Assembly: GCA_020746105.1 (NCBI GenBank)
Contig: CM036620.1
Coordinates: 24,946,604-25,010,603 of the forward strand
Length of the DNA stretch: 64,000 nucleotides
Source: Trogon surrucura
Lineage: Eukaryota > Chordata > Aves > Trogoniformes > Trogonidae
Direction of reading: 5' to 3'
How positions within the stretch are numbered: the stretch's first letter is position 1; the number at the start of each line of letters is the position of its first letter. The notes beneath the pieces are model-generated. The model was not told the origin of the DNA and did not search any database. It worked only from the letters and a program-made list of their open reading frames with translations. Positions 1 through 12,000 of this stretch are shown here, in pieces. The translations under genes were made by a program, and so were the position numbers.

Positions 1-1629
1 TCATTTTGGAAGCCAGAAGTTTGGAGGGCCTAAAAGCTTATGTTGAGAAGAAAGAGAAAAATCTGTTCAAGCTAGCTTTACTCACATGAAATCTGCCGGA
101 AAAAAAGGTGCTGGTGCAAGGTCTGGCACACTGAGAAGGGAGAGAGAGCAGTCATCTGCTTTGGGAAAACTGGGGAGATGTCACAGGAGGTCTAGATAGC
201 TGGCCTTATTACACCATTTTTTCTTACATGACTGATGAGAGTGCTGTATGAATTATGTGAAACACTAAACTGCAAGTGGGAGGAAAACCGAAGAAGGTGG
301 GAAAGCAAGTAGCTGTCACTAGCGCCATATACTTTTCACAGTGGGCAATGAATTACTTCCATGATCCTCTGGAAAATTACCTGTAATAGAGGAATTAACT
401 GTTTCTCATTATTATGTAGATACTGGGTGTATTTAAATTTCTGACAATGCCAAAGCAAAGTGAAATGCTAATTAGTACATAATTTTTCTATAAATGTCTC
501 TGTCCACAGCTGAAGCCTATCAGGATGTTGTCAGGAGAAAATTGAGCAGTTTCTTTTGTTGCCTCTTTTTTCTTCCATGTTTCACAAGTCAGGTCCTGAA
601 TATTAAGTTTCATCTGTTTCCAACGTGCATGTTCAATGCATGTGTAGTTTTCTTCAGTTTGCTTAACTTGTAAACCAATCCTTACACTGTACATTAACAA
701 AAAGGAGACTTTGTGGACACCTGATGGAATCGTGCTCGATTTGGAGTAACTTCTCTGAACGTACTAGAGCTTACCTGGATTCACAGTGATGTGGCTGATT
801 CTAGGTTACGTTTCCTCTTCTCCCTCTACTTCTAAATAAAACCAAATCAATCTTTTTCTCTGAGATGAAGTAATATTTACTATATAGCTGTTCTTGCTTT
901 TGAAAATGCAAAAATAATCCCCTTGGTTACTACTGGATGGACCATTATGGTGATCTGCAGTCATTGACCATCTTTGAAAGGGTGGGAGCTAGGATCAAGA
1001 GACAGTCAGGAGAGTGAGCTTCCAGCTACTCTTTCCTCTCTCAATCTCTCTTGTCTGTGCAACACGACTTCAAGACAAGGACAGGAGATGTTTGGGCCAG
1101 GAGTCCAGAGCAGAGGAATGATTGACTCTGTGTCTCAATTCACATGCGAAAGAGGAGGAAGATAAGACAGAGTGGAGATGGTTGGCTATATGATGGTGGA
1201 GGGGGAGCAATATATAGGAAGGAGAGAAGGTAGCATTTGTCAGTGTGTGTGTTTCTACTGCAAACTGCAAAGAGAAAGAAGGGTGGAATGAACAAAATTA
1301 GGAGGTGGACTCTGGCTATTGAACATGGTAAAGAAGTAAACATTAGAATGAAAGTAGCAGCTAATAAAAAGTTTAGGGGAAAGGGAAGGATATGTTACCC
1401 TATATAGGGAATGGAGACACAAAGGGGGAGGATTAGAACAAATTGAACAAAATCAATAAATTATAAAAGGCATGTTATTAAGCTTGCAGTTTGTATTTAT
1501 TTCTCTCATGGCTAGCTGGAAAGAGCAAGTTGCAGTAGAAGAGATGAGCAGAATGGTAGAAACAAAATGTTGATAAGCAAATCTAAATGCTCTAAATATA
1601 AGTACTTGAAAATAAAATAGAAAAGATCA
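1..1629. other. AT-rich unique sequence, no gene seen
   Basis: No recognisable gene, repeat family or RNA gene. Open frames are short (under 75 codons) and lack any domain I know. A purine-rich stretch runs from about 970 to 1450. This looks like ordinary avian intergenic or intronic DNA. Confidence 0.6.
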
Positions 1630-1817
1630 AAATATCTCTGTAGGATCTTGGGAAAGAGTTAACAGTGAGAAGAAAAAGAAATGGTAATTCCAAAGTTAGT
1701 GACGTAAGTACTAAAAAACACGCACAAAGAAACAGATGTTTTTAAAACTAACTCTGGAATTACCATTTCTTTTCCTTCTCACTGTTAACTCTTTCCCAAG
1801 ATCCTACAGAGATATTT
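1630..1817. repeat. Long near-perfect inverted repeat (hairpin), 71-bp arms, 46-bp spacer
   Basis: The left arm (1630-1700) is the reverse complement of the right arm (1747-1817) at 69 of 71 positions. The arms are separated by a 46-base spacer (1701-1746). The left arm begins AAATATCTCTGTAGG and the right arm ends CCTACAGAGATATTT. The two differences are A1673 opposite C1774 and A1693 opposite C1754. In a plus-strand RNA these are A/C mismatches; in a minus-strand RNA they become U-G wobbles, so that transcript would pair over all 71 bases. I see no TIR transposon hallmark, target duplication or ORF in the spacer. It could be an inverted duplication from template switching, a hairpin RNA source, or an assembly fold-back artefact. 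Confidence 0.95.
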
Positions 1818-3495
1818 CTTCAACTTTTCCCCTTTCGATTTTGCTACAAGTCTCACAGATCCCCTGACCATTATGCTTCCCCCCCCTCCCGCCCTTCATA
1901 ACACTTCCCAACTTGGATTACAGCCACCTGCCCTTTGACTTTTATCTCCAGAATCTTCTGGGAGGTCTGGAAATCACTCTTCTTATTGACATGTTTCTCA
2001 GTGTAAGAGAGCCTTCCCTGTGGTTTATATTTCATACATATATTCCATTTGGTGACCCCTTTTTCTCTGACCGTGTCATTCCCGTATGTCTCATCAGGTA
2101 TCTTTTTCCTTCTGCTGTGAGAAAGTGAACTGCAGTCAGGCGGTGCGTACCTGCACCTCTGCCTCTTTAAAGTGCTTGTTCCACAAGTTGACTGCACCAG
2201 TGACCCGCTGGTACTTGCCCTTTTTCTTGGTTTGGTTTGTTTTCTGTTGGAGAGAGCAACTTCTTGTACTTGCAAAGGTCTAGAAGCAGGTTGCTTGTCT
2301 TGTGACCAACAGGGTAACAGGAGTGCCAAGGGCACGTTGGCTTCAGGACACTCACAGTTGACGTGGGCAGGGGATGGATGCAAGGAGGCAGAAGACATTT
2401 CTGTGCCATGAGACTGATCATCAAAATTTCCTCTACTTGTACCTACAAGCAAGAAAAGGATATTTTCATGTACAGGTATATTTAAACTCCAGGTAATGCA
2501 CAGAGGGGCTGAAGTGGTGGTCCGAAGCTGACTTGGTTAATCTGACAGTGTATAGCCAAATGGGGAATCTTGTGTCTAGGCTGATACATAAATTGTAAAA
2601 AGTGGCAAGCACCACATAGGATAGCCTAACTCTGAACTCTGTGTTCCAATGTAAATAAGGTACACGGCTGATGCATAGGAAAAAACAATCAGACATCGAC
2701 CTCACAGAGATGAAAAGAAGAAATCCATGGATTCGTTTGTGTCAGCATCCAGCAATAGATGCTCCCAGAAGTATGGGGTTTTACCATTAGAATGCTGTCC
2801 AAAATAAGGTTTGCTGACTGCCTCAGCTGCTACCATGTAAGAATTCAATGTGTTGAGATCATTCGTAATCATTTCAGTCAAACCTCAGAAAAAAAATCAT
2901 TGCTCACAAAAAGAATCCCTATGGGCTTTTAACCTTAATAAACATGTGTATGAAACTATAAATTTATAAGCATCATAAAATTATAATGGAAAATCAGTAA
3001 AAATACTGCTTAAAACTGTTTTTCACCTTGCTTGCAAAATTCTGTCCATGAAAGAGAGAAAATGTGATTCTGTGGGGCTTTGCTAGGCTGGATGTAGATC
3101 TGTCGTGTCTGTAGGTTGAGATCAGGATAATTAAGGAGTAGACTGAGAAGCCTGGTAAAGGGCTTAAATATTCTTTATCCTCTTAATTTCAAACAGAATT
3201 CAGTAACTGTTGAAAGCTGGTAGTGCTTCATACCTGATGGAAAATGAAGTGGTGGATTCTGTTCAATATCTGGTCATCCAATATAAATACAAAATGCAGA
3301 TGGACTGAGGGGATGAAATGCCTTGTAAACATCTGATCTGTATTGCAGGTTGCTGTCAATTTATAATTTTGTCTTGGTCAAATGGGAGAGCGCACCTTTA
3401 AAAAGGGAAGCTGAAGGTGTTTGAACATGTTTTATTTAGCCAAATGTACATGACTTTTATATCTTTTCTGGGAACAGAAGAGTACTCAAAGTTTA
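1818..3495. other. Unique sequence with no supported gene
   Basis: The interval 1871-2452 on the minus strand holds a 193-codon open frame, the longest outside transposons. It has no domain I recognise, is low in hydrophobic residues, overlaps open frames on the other strand and may be open by chance. A C-rich run lies at about 1878-1892. Nothing else stands out. Confidence 0.5.
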
Positions 3496-3500
3496 GTAGT
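3496..3500. repeat. Target-site duplication GTAGT, left copy
   Basis: GTAGT directly precedes the TGTCATGGG start of the LTR and recurs at 4130-4134 straight after its GGGACA end. A 5-bp duplication is typical of some ERV groups, including ERVL-like elements. Confidence 0.85.
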
Positions 3501-4129
3501 TGTCATGGGTTAGGGCTAGCCCAGCCAGTAAAACACGGACAGATGCTCTCCAACACCCTCCTCCTCCCCCAAACAGGAAGGAAAAGGGAATGAGGAAGAG
3601 AGATTTATGGGTTAGAAAAGAAAACTAAAACCAGCTTTGCTGAGTGGTGGCGGGGAGCTGGATTCAGGAACTCGGATTTGGGATCAGAAGCAGGAGATCA
3701 GACGGACTCCTCCCTGGACGCTGGCTGTTGCAGAGAGAGAGAGAACTAAACTCTTGTGATCACTCAATTCATACTGAATATGACGTATATGGACTGGAAT
3801 ACTCTCGTTGGTCACCTGTCCTGTCTATTACTCCCCGGAGGTGCAACCTTTTACTTCCTTGTGCCCCCTCTTACTACCCGGCACCTGCAGTGTGGCACAC
3901 AAGAGCCAGCAGTGGCCTTGGTCACTGTAGGAGTAAGTATCAGCAAGAGCCTTTCTGCATCCCAGTCCCAGGCAGTAACTGTAAACATCAGGTGTTACCA
4001 CTGCCAGTAGCACACACTGTCTGCAAAAACATGCTGCTGACTTCAGAAAGTGCAACCTTTTAGAAGAGACTGAGCTGGAAAATAAAAATCACTGAACAGA
4101 ATTGGTTTCGTTTAGCTCAAACCGGGACA
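3501..4129 (-). mobile_element. Solo LTR of an avian endogenous retrovirus (family 1, copy 1, internally deleted)
   Basis: A 629-bp element starts TGTCATGGGTTAG and ends CCGGGACA, giving TG...CA termini that are imperfect inverses of each other. It is flanked by the 5-bp duplication GTAGT. It aligns almost end to end with the LTR at 61308-62148. Relative to that copy it lacks about 147 bp at 3638/3639, between CAGCTTTG and CTGAG. The missing part holds the TATA-like and ATTAAA motifs of the other copy. No internal retroviral sequence adjoins it, so it is a solo LTR left by LTR-LTR recombination. I infer minus orientation from the fuller copy and from resemblance to other avian LTRs. Short open frames inside reflect LTR sequence, not genes. 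The family name is uncertain (ERVL-like by duplication length). Confidence 0.88.
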
Positions 4130-4134
4130 GTAGT
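4130..4134. repeat. Target-site duplication GTAGT, right copy
   Basis: This matches 3496-3500 and immediately follows the terminal CA of the LTR. Confidence 0.85.
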
Positions 4135-4384
4135 TTATGTAACAGGAATATATGTATGTTGCATACAGTCAAAGACACTTCTTAAATAGTAGAAGGCAGA
4201 GTGCTGTGGAATAAGTACGTTTCACAAGTCAGACTGTAAAATCTTCAATGGTGAATGAAATAGATGAATATCATGATCTGACACCTTTAAATTATGTTCT
4301 TTGTAATTGTTATTACGTGCATGTTTCTTGTTGTTAATATAAAGGTATGTACAGGCACATGTCAATATATTTCTGTATAGACAA

Positions 4385-4947
4385 GCAAAAGTTATTGTCT
4401 CCCTGTACTCTGCACTAATGAGGCCACACCTCAGATGCTGTGTTCAGTTTTGGGTCCCTCACTACAAGAACTATGTTGAGGTGCTTGAGCATGCCCAAAG
4501 AAGGGCGATGAAGCTGGTGAAGGTTCTAGAGCACAAGTCTTATGAGGAGCAGCTGAGGGAACTAGGGTTGTTTAGCCTGGAGAAAAGGAGGCTCAGAGGA
4601 GACCTTATCGCTCTTTACAAGAAAGGAGGTTGTAGTAAAGTTGGAATTGGTCTCTACTCCCAAGTTACAAGAGATAGAACAAGAGGAAATGGCCTCAAGT
4701 TGCACGATGGGAAGTTTGGATTGGACATTAGGAAAAAATGTCTTCCCTGAGAGGGTCATCAAGCATTAGACAGGCTGCCCAGGGAAGTGAAGCAGTCACC
4801 ATCCCTGGAGTTATTTAAATGATGTGTAGATGAGGTGCTTAGGGACATGGTTTAGTGGTGGGCTTGGCAGTGCTAGTTTAACAATTGGACTCGATGATCT
4901 TAAAGGTCTTTTCCAACCTAAATGATTGCGTGAGTCTATGATTCTAA
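4385..4947 (+). mobile_element. CR1 LINE fragment, 5'-truncated, plus strand
   Basis: This is the 3' part of a CR1 retrotransposon. Its broken reading frame contains the ORF2 C-terminal signatures [22 protein letters not shown] and [10 protein letters not shown]. The 3' untranslated part includes a TTGGACTCGATGATCTTAAAGG-type block. It ends in the CR1 tail GTCTATGATTCTA near 4947. The frame has a stop at about 4750 and several diverged positions, so it is a dead, fairly old copy. The 3' end resembles the CR1 type carrying TCATTTAGGTTGGAAAAGACC on the complement, related to the copy at 47461 and distinct from the younger type at 31731. The exact 5' boundary is uncertain by about 20 bp. Confidence 0.92.
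4418..4750 (+). pseudogene. Remnant of CR1 ORF2 C-terminus
   Basis: A 110-codon open stretch inside the CR1 fragment matches the region downstream of the CR1 reverse transcriptase (RPHL...[33 protein letters not shown]). It aligns with the same part of the better preserved copy at 31808-33046. It lacks the endonuclease and all reverse transcriptase motifs and ends early, so it makes no functional product. Confidence 0.85.
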
Positions 4948-7944
4948 AATCCATCTTCAGGTGTTTTGGATCTGATATCAGGTATATTGCCTTTCTGTTT
5001 TAGATGAGACTTACCATTCAGAAAGTGCAAGGGAAAATCTTGGAGCACAAATAGTTTATGTAAGTTTGGATATTTCCCGGTAAGAGTTTAAATTAAACTT
5101 AACCATGCTGCTAGAAGAGCAATACGCAGATTTGTAGTCATCAACATCTCATTCCTTTGTGAATCACCATCCCAGCAATGCATAGTGATGCTTTAGGACT
5201 CATTATTTTCTTTTGCCCCTGTCTAGTTTCAAAATGTGCATTATCCCACATACTAAGCATCCTTCTCAGTTAAAAGAGAAGCAGAAATGCTGCCCGCTGT
5301 TAGGACTTAAGAAAAAAAGTATTTCAAGCTTCAGGTAACAGTTCTGAAGAAATTCTGAAGAATGGCAATTCTTCAAATTGCCTAAAATATTCACCACGGT
5401 AGAATTTAGGATTTGGGCTGCAGACAATTTTCATGAGGAAATAAAAGTACTGTGAAAGTCACCTGCTTTTTCTAACAGTATTTGACGTATATGAAAGGAC
5501 AAACGAGCTTTGTGATGAAAGTACTGAACTGTACTTTGGTCATAAAGTTTTCAACTCTCCTTCAAACTTTCAGTGGAACTTTATAAATGGCTTTAATATT
5601 TTTTTTTTTTGCTTTATTAATCTCTGCCTATTTCTGCTATCACACTAAAATAGGGAGAATGTGACTTAGATGACACTTGCACATCTCTTGAGTTCCCAAG
5701 CTTTTAAAACCGACGTTTTATTTCAATTTGTTGCTGCAGTGCATTAGGGACTAGATACAAGTTGGATTTTTGACACTAAACCAATAATCTAATATTTTCT
5801 TATATCTGTATAGTTACTCAGACTAATAACATCTTCTAAACATGACCAAATGCAAAAATGTGTCCATGTCAGGAAAGGAATATGATAGAGAAATCTCAAG
5901 TTTAATGCAAGATTAAATAAAAATAAAAATATCCACATACTAAAGGGTATGGAAAACAAGCTCTCAGCCTTTTACTATTGTGAGATTGAACACCCTTGAA
6001 AGTAAATTCCTGAGAAATTTATAATGTGTAAATTAAAACACTGAGTAATGGACATCAAAATGCTATCAGAAGAATCTTTTGTCCAGTAGGAATCTTGACA
6101 CTAGCAAAAGGATATTTGTGATAACATATGATTTTAGTTGGATTGTGTCATGACAGGTTTACCAATTATCAATAAAAAAGCCTAGGAAAAAAATAATATG
6201 AAAGGAAGGTAAGGTGATGACTATATCTTCCCATTTCCTTTAAACTAACATTTTTTAATCTCTTTAAAATGTTTTCTGTTCTAAATTTTCTACATTTTTT
6301 TTTTAGGCTGCAACATTGCAGTATCTTCTATGATCCATATACCATCCTCTGAGTAACGGGGTAAAGATGAAGAAAGATTGCAGTGCTCCCATTGAAGGGG
6401 AGGTGGAAAGGGGCTGCCGCAGGATTTCTCCTTCAGGAATCTCTTGCTAAACCTCCAGTGTCGTAGGCAACTGTGCAAGAGGGTACACAAACTTCAATTC
6501 AAAGTTGTCAGTTAAAATCTCTATGTGGAGGTCATAGACTTAAAAAAAAACAAAATCACCCCCTTGTATAATCACTTTGGGGTTCTGATAGTCTTTACCT
6601 CATAGACAAGGTTAGCTGAGGTGTAAACACCAGCCTCAGCTGTTAGTTCAAACCTGCCTGCAGAAGTGCCTGGGACCGAGTCCCACAGTTCAAGGACCAG
6701 GGAGCTAAACTCGACCTAACCCTGGAAGAAGGTTCATCAAGATATTTTTTTTTGGAGTTCCTACTCTTGCTTCCACTCCCATGCAGCAACCACAAAGCCA
6801 CTTCCAGCTTGTTCCTCTTTTGTAAACTGTTCAGTCTGCTCACAGATGAGACCCAAATTCCCTCTGATGATCTCTGTGAGTCAAACCTGAATTGAGAACA
6901 GATTTTCTTCTCTTTTGATTTTTATGAGCTCTTGGTGAATATCACTTGATCAGAAACCGCGCAAAACCACAGAAAAACACTCTGTCTTGCAAGGTGCTGC
7001 AACTTGTACCCTGTCCACCCAAATATGTATACCACTTGTTTAAAAAGTTTGTGCCTCGTTTTTACATTGGATCAGGATAAGTTTTGTGGATGTATGTTGA
7101 CCATAACTGATTAAAAAGGAGTTCAACTTCTTCAGTTGTGCAGGTGATATCTGTTGGTTCTGATGAGAAGTTTCGTTCTGTTCCAGGTTAGGAAAATGAA
7201 CACATACGTTACTGTCTTGAGAGCTTGTTGAGATAAAATAATTTATTAAAAAACCTGCAAATGTTCTGGAACCCCAGGAAGTGGATTAGAGGCTGTAATA
7301 TGATACAAAGAAATTTTCTAGTATTTTGTTTTTTTTCCAAAATATGTGTAAGTTTGGTAGTTGCAACATCTTTAATTGATGTGTTTATTTTGTTTTGACA
7401 CTCGACATTAGGCAACCATAATTTGAGGCACTTAAAACATATCGCAGTGCAGAATAACTGAAACAAAGATACCCAAACAGCAGCAATAATAATAGAACTT
7501 AAATTATTGGTGAAAATCCATAAAAAATATTCAGGTACACTTTTGTGATGATTAACATGAGACCTTTTCTGAAGCTATATCAAAAGTGACTTTGAAAATT
7601 TCACCCCAGGGCTTGAAAAAATGTATTTTACAGGGTCAGCTTCCTCCTTCAAAAGCACATGCATTATGTGTATTATTTAGGAAAAAAAAACCCCAACAGT
7701 CTTAAAGACAAGGGAAAAAATTAAAAACACTGTTTCAGACTTTGGCACCACAGAGAAGGGAGGCAGGAGGTTTGGGAGTCTTCTGCCTTGTACTCTGGCA
7801 AAATGGACCCTTTCCTGTGAGAGAATATCTCCTCTTTCTCATCAAGCTCCCAGCTGCCTGGAAGCATCTTCTCTTGTTTTCCTAAAAGCTTCCTCCAGTG
7901 AGGGTGCCACTACCTCTTGGAGGACTTATGTCTGACAGTCAAAC
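4948..7944. other. AT-rich unique sequence, no gene seen
   Basis: I see no recognisable transposon, exon or RNA gene. There are short A or T runs, for example near 5600 and 6295. Open frames are all under about 70 codons and lack recognisable domains. Confidence 0.55.
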
Positions 7945-7997
7945 TATGTATGTGTGCATATATATGTGTATACGTATATACACACTCATGTGTGTAT
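7945..7997. repeat. TG/TA microsatellite (degenerate)
   Basis: This is alternating purine-pyrimidine sequence of mixed TATG, TGTG and TATA steps with a central TACGTATATACA. Such tracts are length-polymorphic and can adopt unusual DNA structures. Confidence 0.8.
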
Positions 7998-8868
7998 TTA
8001 AATTCTTCAAAAATGCAGAAGAGGCTCTTCCCCCTTACATTAGTTTCTTCTTGCCAGCCTCTAACATTAATCTTTGAGATTTCTGATAACCTTGCCAATA
8101 CTGTGTTATTAATCACTATTGTTTCTAGCTTTTAACAGTGGCCCATCCTGTGGGAGTAGCTTCTTGAACACAAGTGCTGTTGACTTTTCTGTTGAGGTGT
8201 CAAGGACATCTGCTTTATTCAGCGATCTGATCTTTTCAAAGATTCAAGGAAAACGTCCAGATAGAGCACTCAGCCCAGCGGGAGTCTGGAAAAGCTATGG
8301 TGTGGTTATCCTCACCTATAGCCACTTCAGGTTCGTCTGGCTGTAGGTTGGGTGTGACTCACATGCTGCAAACAAACGTTGAGGATGTGGCTCTGGATTT
8401 CTACATTTCCAATTAATTAAAAAATTATGAATCACTTAGGTCTATTTCGAAAAGCTCTTTAAGAACAAAAAAAATGAATCTTTTTCACAAAATATAAAAT
8501 GGTGGAAAAGACATCTTTAGGATCATTCAGTGCAATGAAAAAACCAAAAAAGTGTTGCACCACAGTGATTTCACTTGGTGAAGCTGGCGGGAGAGGTGTG
8601 GAGGGTGAGAGGACTGCACAAGACCGATTGCAGTGTTTCTGCCTTCCCCTCAAGCAGCACATGGCAGGTTACCATCAGCAGCCACGAGGCCCCTGCTGCA
8701 ACAATTATTTTAATACGATTGTTTCGCCTGGACCAGATAACGCAGCACAAGTGCAGGTCCCTTGTTGGTGCCGCATTCAATTAAAAGGATGCAGACGAGG
8801 CACTTGGGGCAGGGGGTTGTGGCACCCTGTCTGATCTCATCACTCAACAGAACAACCTTGGGGGCTGA
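7998..8868. other. Unique sequence, no gene seen
   Basis: The composition becomes more GC-rich from about 8570 towards the CpG island. No coding signal or repeat is recognised. Confidence 0.5.
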
Positions 8869-9064
8869 TGCACCGCTCAGCCCCGCTGCCAGGCAGCCCG
8901 AACACGTTGCCCATGCCGGGGTGGCTCGACGCCCGGTCCCCGTGCCAGGGCAGCGTATGGCAGCGCTGCGAGGGGTGGCTGTGGCGGGGCTGGCAGCTGG
9001 CCGGAGTGTGGGGAGGGGCACGCGGTGCCGGCCTGGTCGCAGTTGGGGTAGTGGTGAGATATGA
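8869..9064. promoter_or_regulatory. Small isolated CpG-rich island
   Basis: About 18 CpG dinucleotides occur within roughly 190 bases of very GC-rich sequence, in a window that is otherwise AT-rich and CpG-poor. Open frames cross it on both strands (to 118 codons on the minus strand, 8877-9233), as expected for GC-rich DNA, and none shows a known domain. It could be an orphan CpG island, a promoter of an unannotated non-coding RNA, a local methylation-free regulatory element, or a decayed GC-rich insertion. No TATA box or splice donor could be assigned with confidence. Confidence 0.6.
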
Positions 9065-12000
9065 CTGCCGTGATGGGCTTGCAGATGTCTTTTTCTACGC
9101 TACCGGTTACAGCATGTGACAGACACCTAGAGATGTCACACAGACGGGCACGGCTTTGGGAACCAGTGCAATGGCCTGAAGATTCGTCTAAATCGGTTAT
9201 TCTGTGGAAAACCATGTGTTGAGGATGATGCATGTGTGTGTGTGCGGGGAATGAGCCTTTAATTTTTCTGCTTATCCTTTCTCATTTCTTTTTTCTCCCT
9301 GCCAGTTACACCCCACTTATTCAAAACTCATCTCAGAAAGTGGCTGTGTGAGCCAAGATGCCTCCTGCTGACACACACAGTGGGCTAATGTTTATGAGCT
9401 GAGTTCTCTCCTGTGCTTATTGTTTCAGGTTGGTGTAGAAAATTTAAAAGTGACTGGTTAACATCATGTCAGGTTAGGGAGAATTATGATGACTTAGATG
9501 GATGAACGTGACTTATTTTGGAAATTATTTTCTTTGTCAGTAAACTGAAAGTAAAGTGTGCGTAAAAACTTGTGCTGAGGAGTGAAAGGAGAGGGGAAAA
9601 GAATGATTGTGAACATTGATGAGAATAAGTTTCTAAGCTTTGAGGAATTTAAAATTGGGTTAAGATATGAGTTTTTGGCTTTACTTCAAGTCACAGGGTT
9701 GACTGATAGGATTTCCATGACATCCATTACTGTTACATGGCAGATTCATCAGACTGAATTCTGGAAAATCTTGCTTGGAAAGGTTTTCATTAAAACTACA
9801 AAAAAAATCCCACTTGTAGAAACAAAACAAAAAGCACTGATTCCTGATTTTAACAGAAAGGACAGAGATATTTCCCTGGATAAAGAGGAGAGCTGTACTT
9901 TTTTTTTTTTTTTGGTGATTTATTACGATATCTGTGGTCACTGTTGGGAAGGTAAAATGACAATCTTGTAATTTATTACTAGAACTGTCAACTGAGGTTT
10001 GGACTATATTTCAGGATTTCTAAGGTGTGCCAGTATCTTGCCAATATTAACTCTATTAGCGGCACTGTGCGTTGTACTACCTGCCTATCAGATGTGCATA
10101 TTTTTTTGTCTCTACGTCATTTTGGGATATTCTTAGCTGTAATTATCTTGTTATAAAGTTATTTGAGATACGTAAATGAAAACACTTTGGAAACATTTTA
10201 AAAGGCTGCACAGTACCTGATCATTCACACAAAAAATGACCGTGAAGAGAGAATTCTTCAGTACTCAGCCAGCATTCAGCAGAATTTACTGTCTTAATTT
10301 TAAATTATTTTTAATCAAATGCATTTGCAAGTTCCAGTATATGTGTAGTGTACAAAAAGAGCAGTGGCACCTTTTAGAAGAAGCTCTTGTAGGGAAAATC
10401 CATAAGATAGAATATGAAAATCTGTTCTGGTAAAATATTGTCCAAGAGAAAAAATCAGAAAATGTAATTTGTTTGGGAACTCATGTTTTGGATAAAAAAA
10501 TACAAGTATTTTTTTCCATGTTTTGTAATGTGAAAACATGAACTAGCTACTAGTGATTTTAAAAAAATTTTTTTAAACAATATCTACTTTTTTTTTTAAA
10601 GGGACCAGGTTTTTCATGAGCCCTTTACTCCCACTGGAACTGGAATATGGAAAGTGTCTTTGGCCACAGTGATTAAAACCAAGGAATTCCAGGTTAGGAT
10701 AAAAATTAATGTGTGTTTGGATCACTTTGTGTTCCTGAAATATTCTTGCTCTTTCTGTAAATATCTCTCTCTTTACTGTCGTCTACCACTTACTGCACTG
10801 CAAATTGTTCTCAGGCAATAAAAACAAACTGTCCTGGAAGCAAGAATAGGAGACCGAATTCTTGTTTGGGCAAAAAGTGTAAACTCAGTTACAGTGTGCT
10901 AAAATCCTGTTTGATTAACTTAGCTAGAGAATAGGTTTTGACTAGGTCATTTGTTCGGACAAAGATTTTCACTCTAAAATATTTGAAAGCAGCTTAGCAA
11001 GAGGCATTTCAACGTTTTTTTTTAAGAAACAATTTTCTCTGTTCTCAGGCTTTTTTTCCTTCTCCCTGAGAGGAAGATAGGGGGTTGCTGATGTGGACAT
11101 AACTGATGACACTAAAGCTGGATGTTGGCTCTCCTTTGCAGTTGTGTAATAGTTCTTAATATTATTCTTTTCAGGTGAGATTTTGGTAGGGCAAGAGCAA
11201 GGCTGGAACATCAATAACTAACATCAAGATTTGGTTTTCTTGGATGTGCTCTGTGTGGCTGCTTCAGATGGGAACTGGCATTAGTTCTACCATTTTCATC
11301 TCTTGCAGTACAAACTATAGCAAAAAGCTGCTGGTGCATCATCTGTGATGCAGCCAGACTGACATAACCACCTTCAGCCTGTGGGTTAACGGGAGAGAGC
11401 AGGCTGGAAGGTGAGGTCTACTGACTCCCCAATCTGCTAGCATATCCACTGGATGTCTCTCCTACCAGGAAGAGTTTTTAGCTTTTCTTTCCTATAAGAT
11501 CAACATTTCCTTAGATGAACAACCCTGACTAATTGGTGGACCTTTTTTAATTTTTTTTTTCCCTGAAGAAACATTTAGTGTATCTACGGTGAAGGGAAAT
11601 TCCACCATGAAACATTTAAAGTTTAGGACAGGAGTATGCTTCTTTTTCAAGTAAGTGGTGATGATACAGTACAGCACTGAGTCTAAATGAGAGCTCTTGT
11701 TTTGCTGCCTTTATGGAATTCTTTAAACAGGGAAATCCTTCATGGTTTTACATTACTCATGTCATATTCTTCCAAATTATCCAATTCAAAAGACATTTAG
11801 TACTACTTCGTTTGATAGTGATGATGCAGAATACTCCTGATGTAAAATTGACGGTGTGATTCACTTTGAAGGACATATATTGTTGTTACATTATGAAACC
11901 CCGGAGTTTCACAATGTGATGTTATCATTGCTGTGGAGACCACTGTCTGCTGTGCCTGCTTCTCTAAGGAGCAGAGAAACTATGGCCTTGCGTAAAGCAA

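Noticed and set aside
1871-2452. 193-codon open frame on the minus strand, the longest outside transposons
   Set aside because: No recognisable domain, several overlapping open frames on the opposite strand, no promoter or splice context. One frame of this length is not surprising in a 64-kb window. A lineage-specific gene cannot be excluded.
8877-9233. 118-codon minus-strand frame over the CpG island
   Set aside because: Stops are rare in GC-rich DNA; the translation is proline/alanine-rich with no domain, and overlapping plus-strand frames are equally open.
10558-10577. Perfect 20-bp palindrome of A and T
   Set aside because: Composed of T3A7T7A3 only; expected in AT-rich low-complexity DNA.
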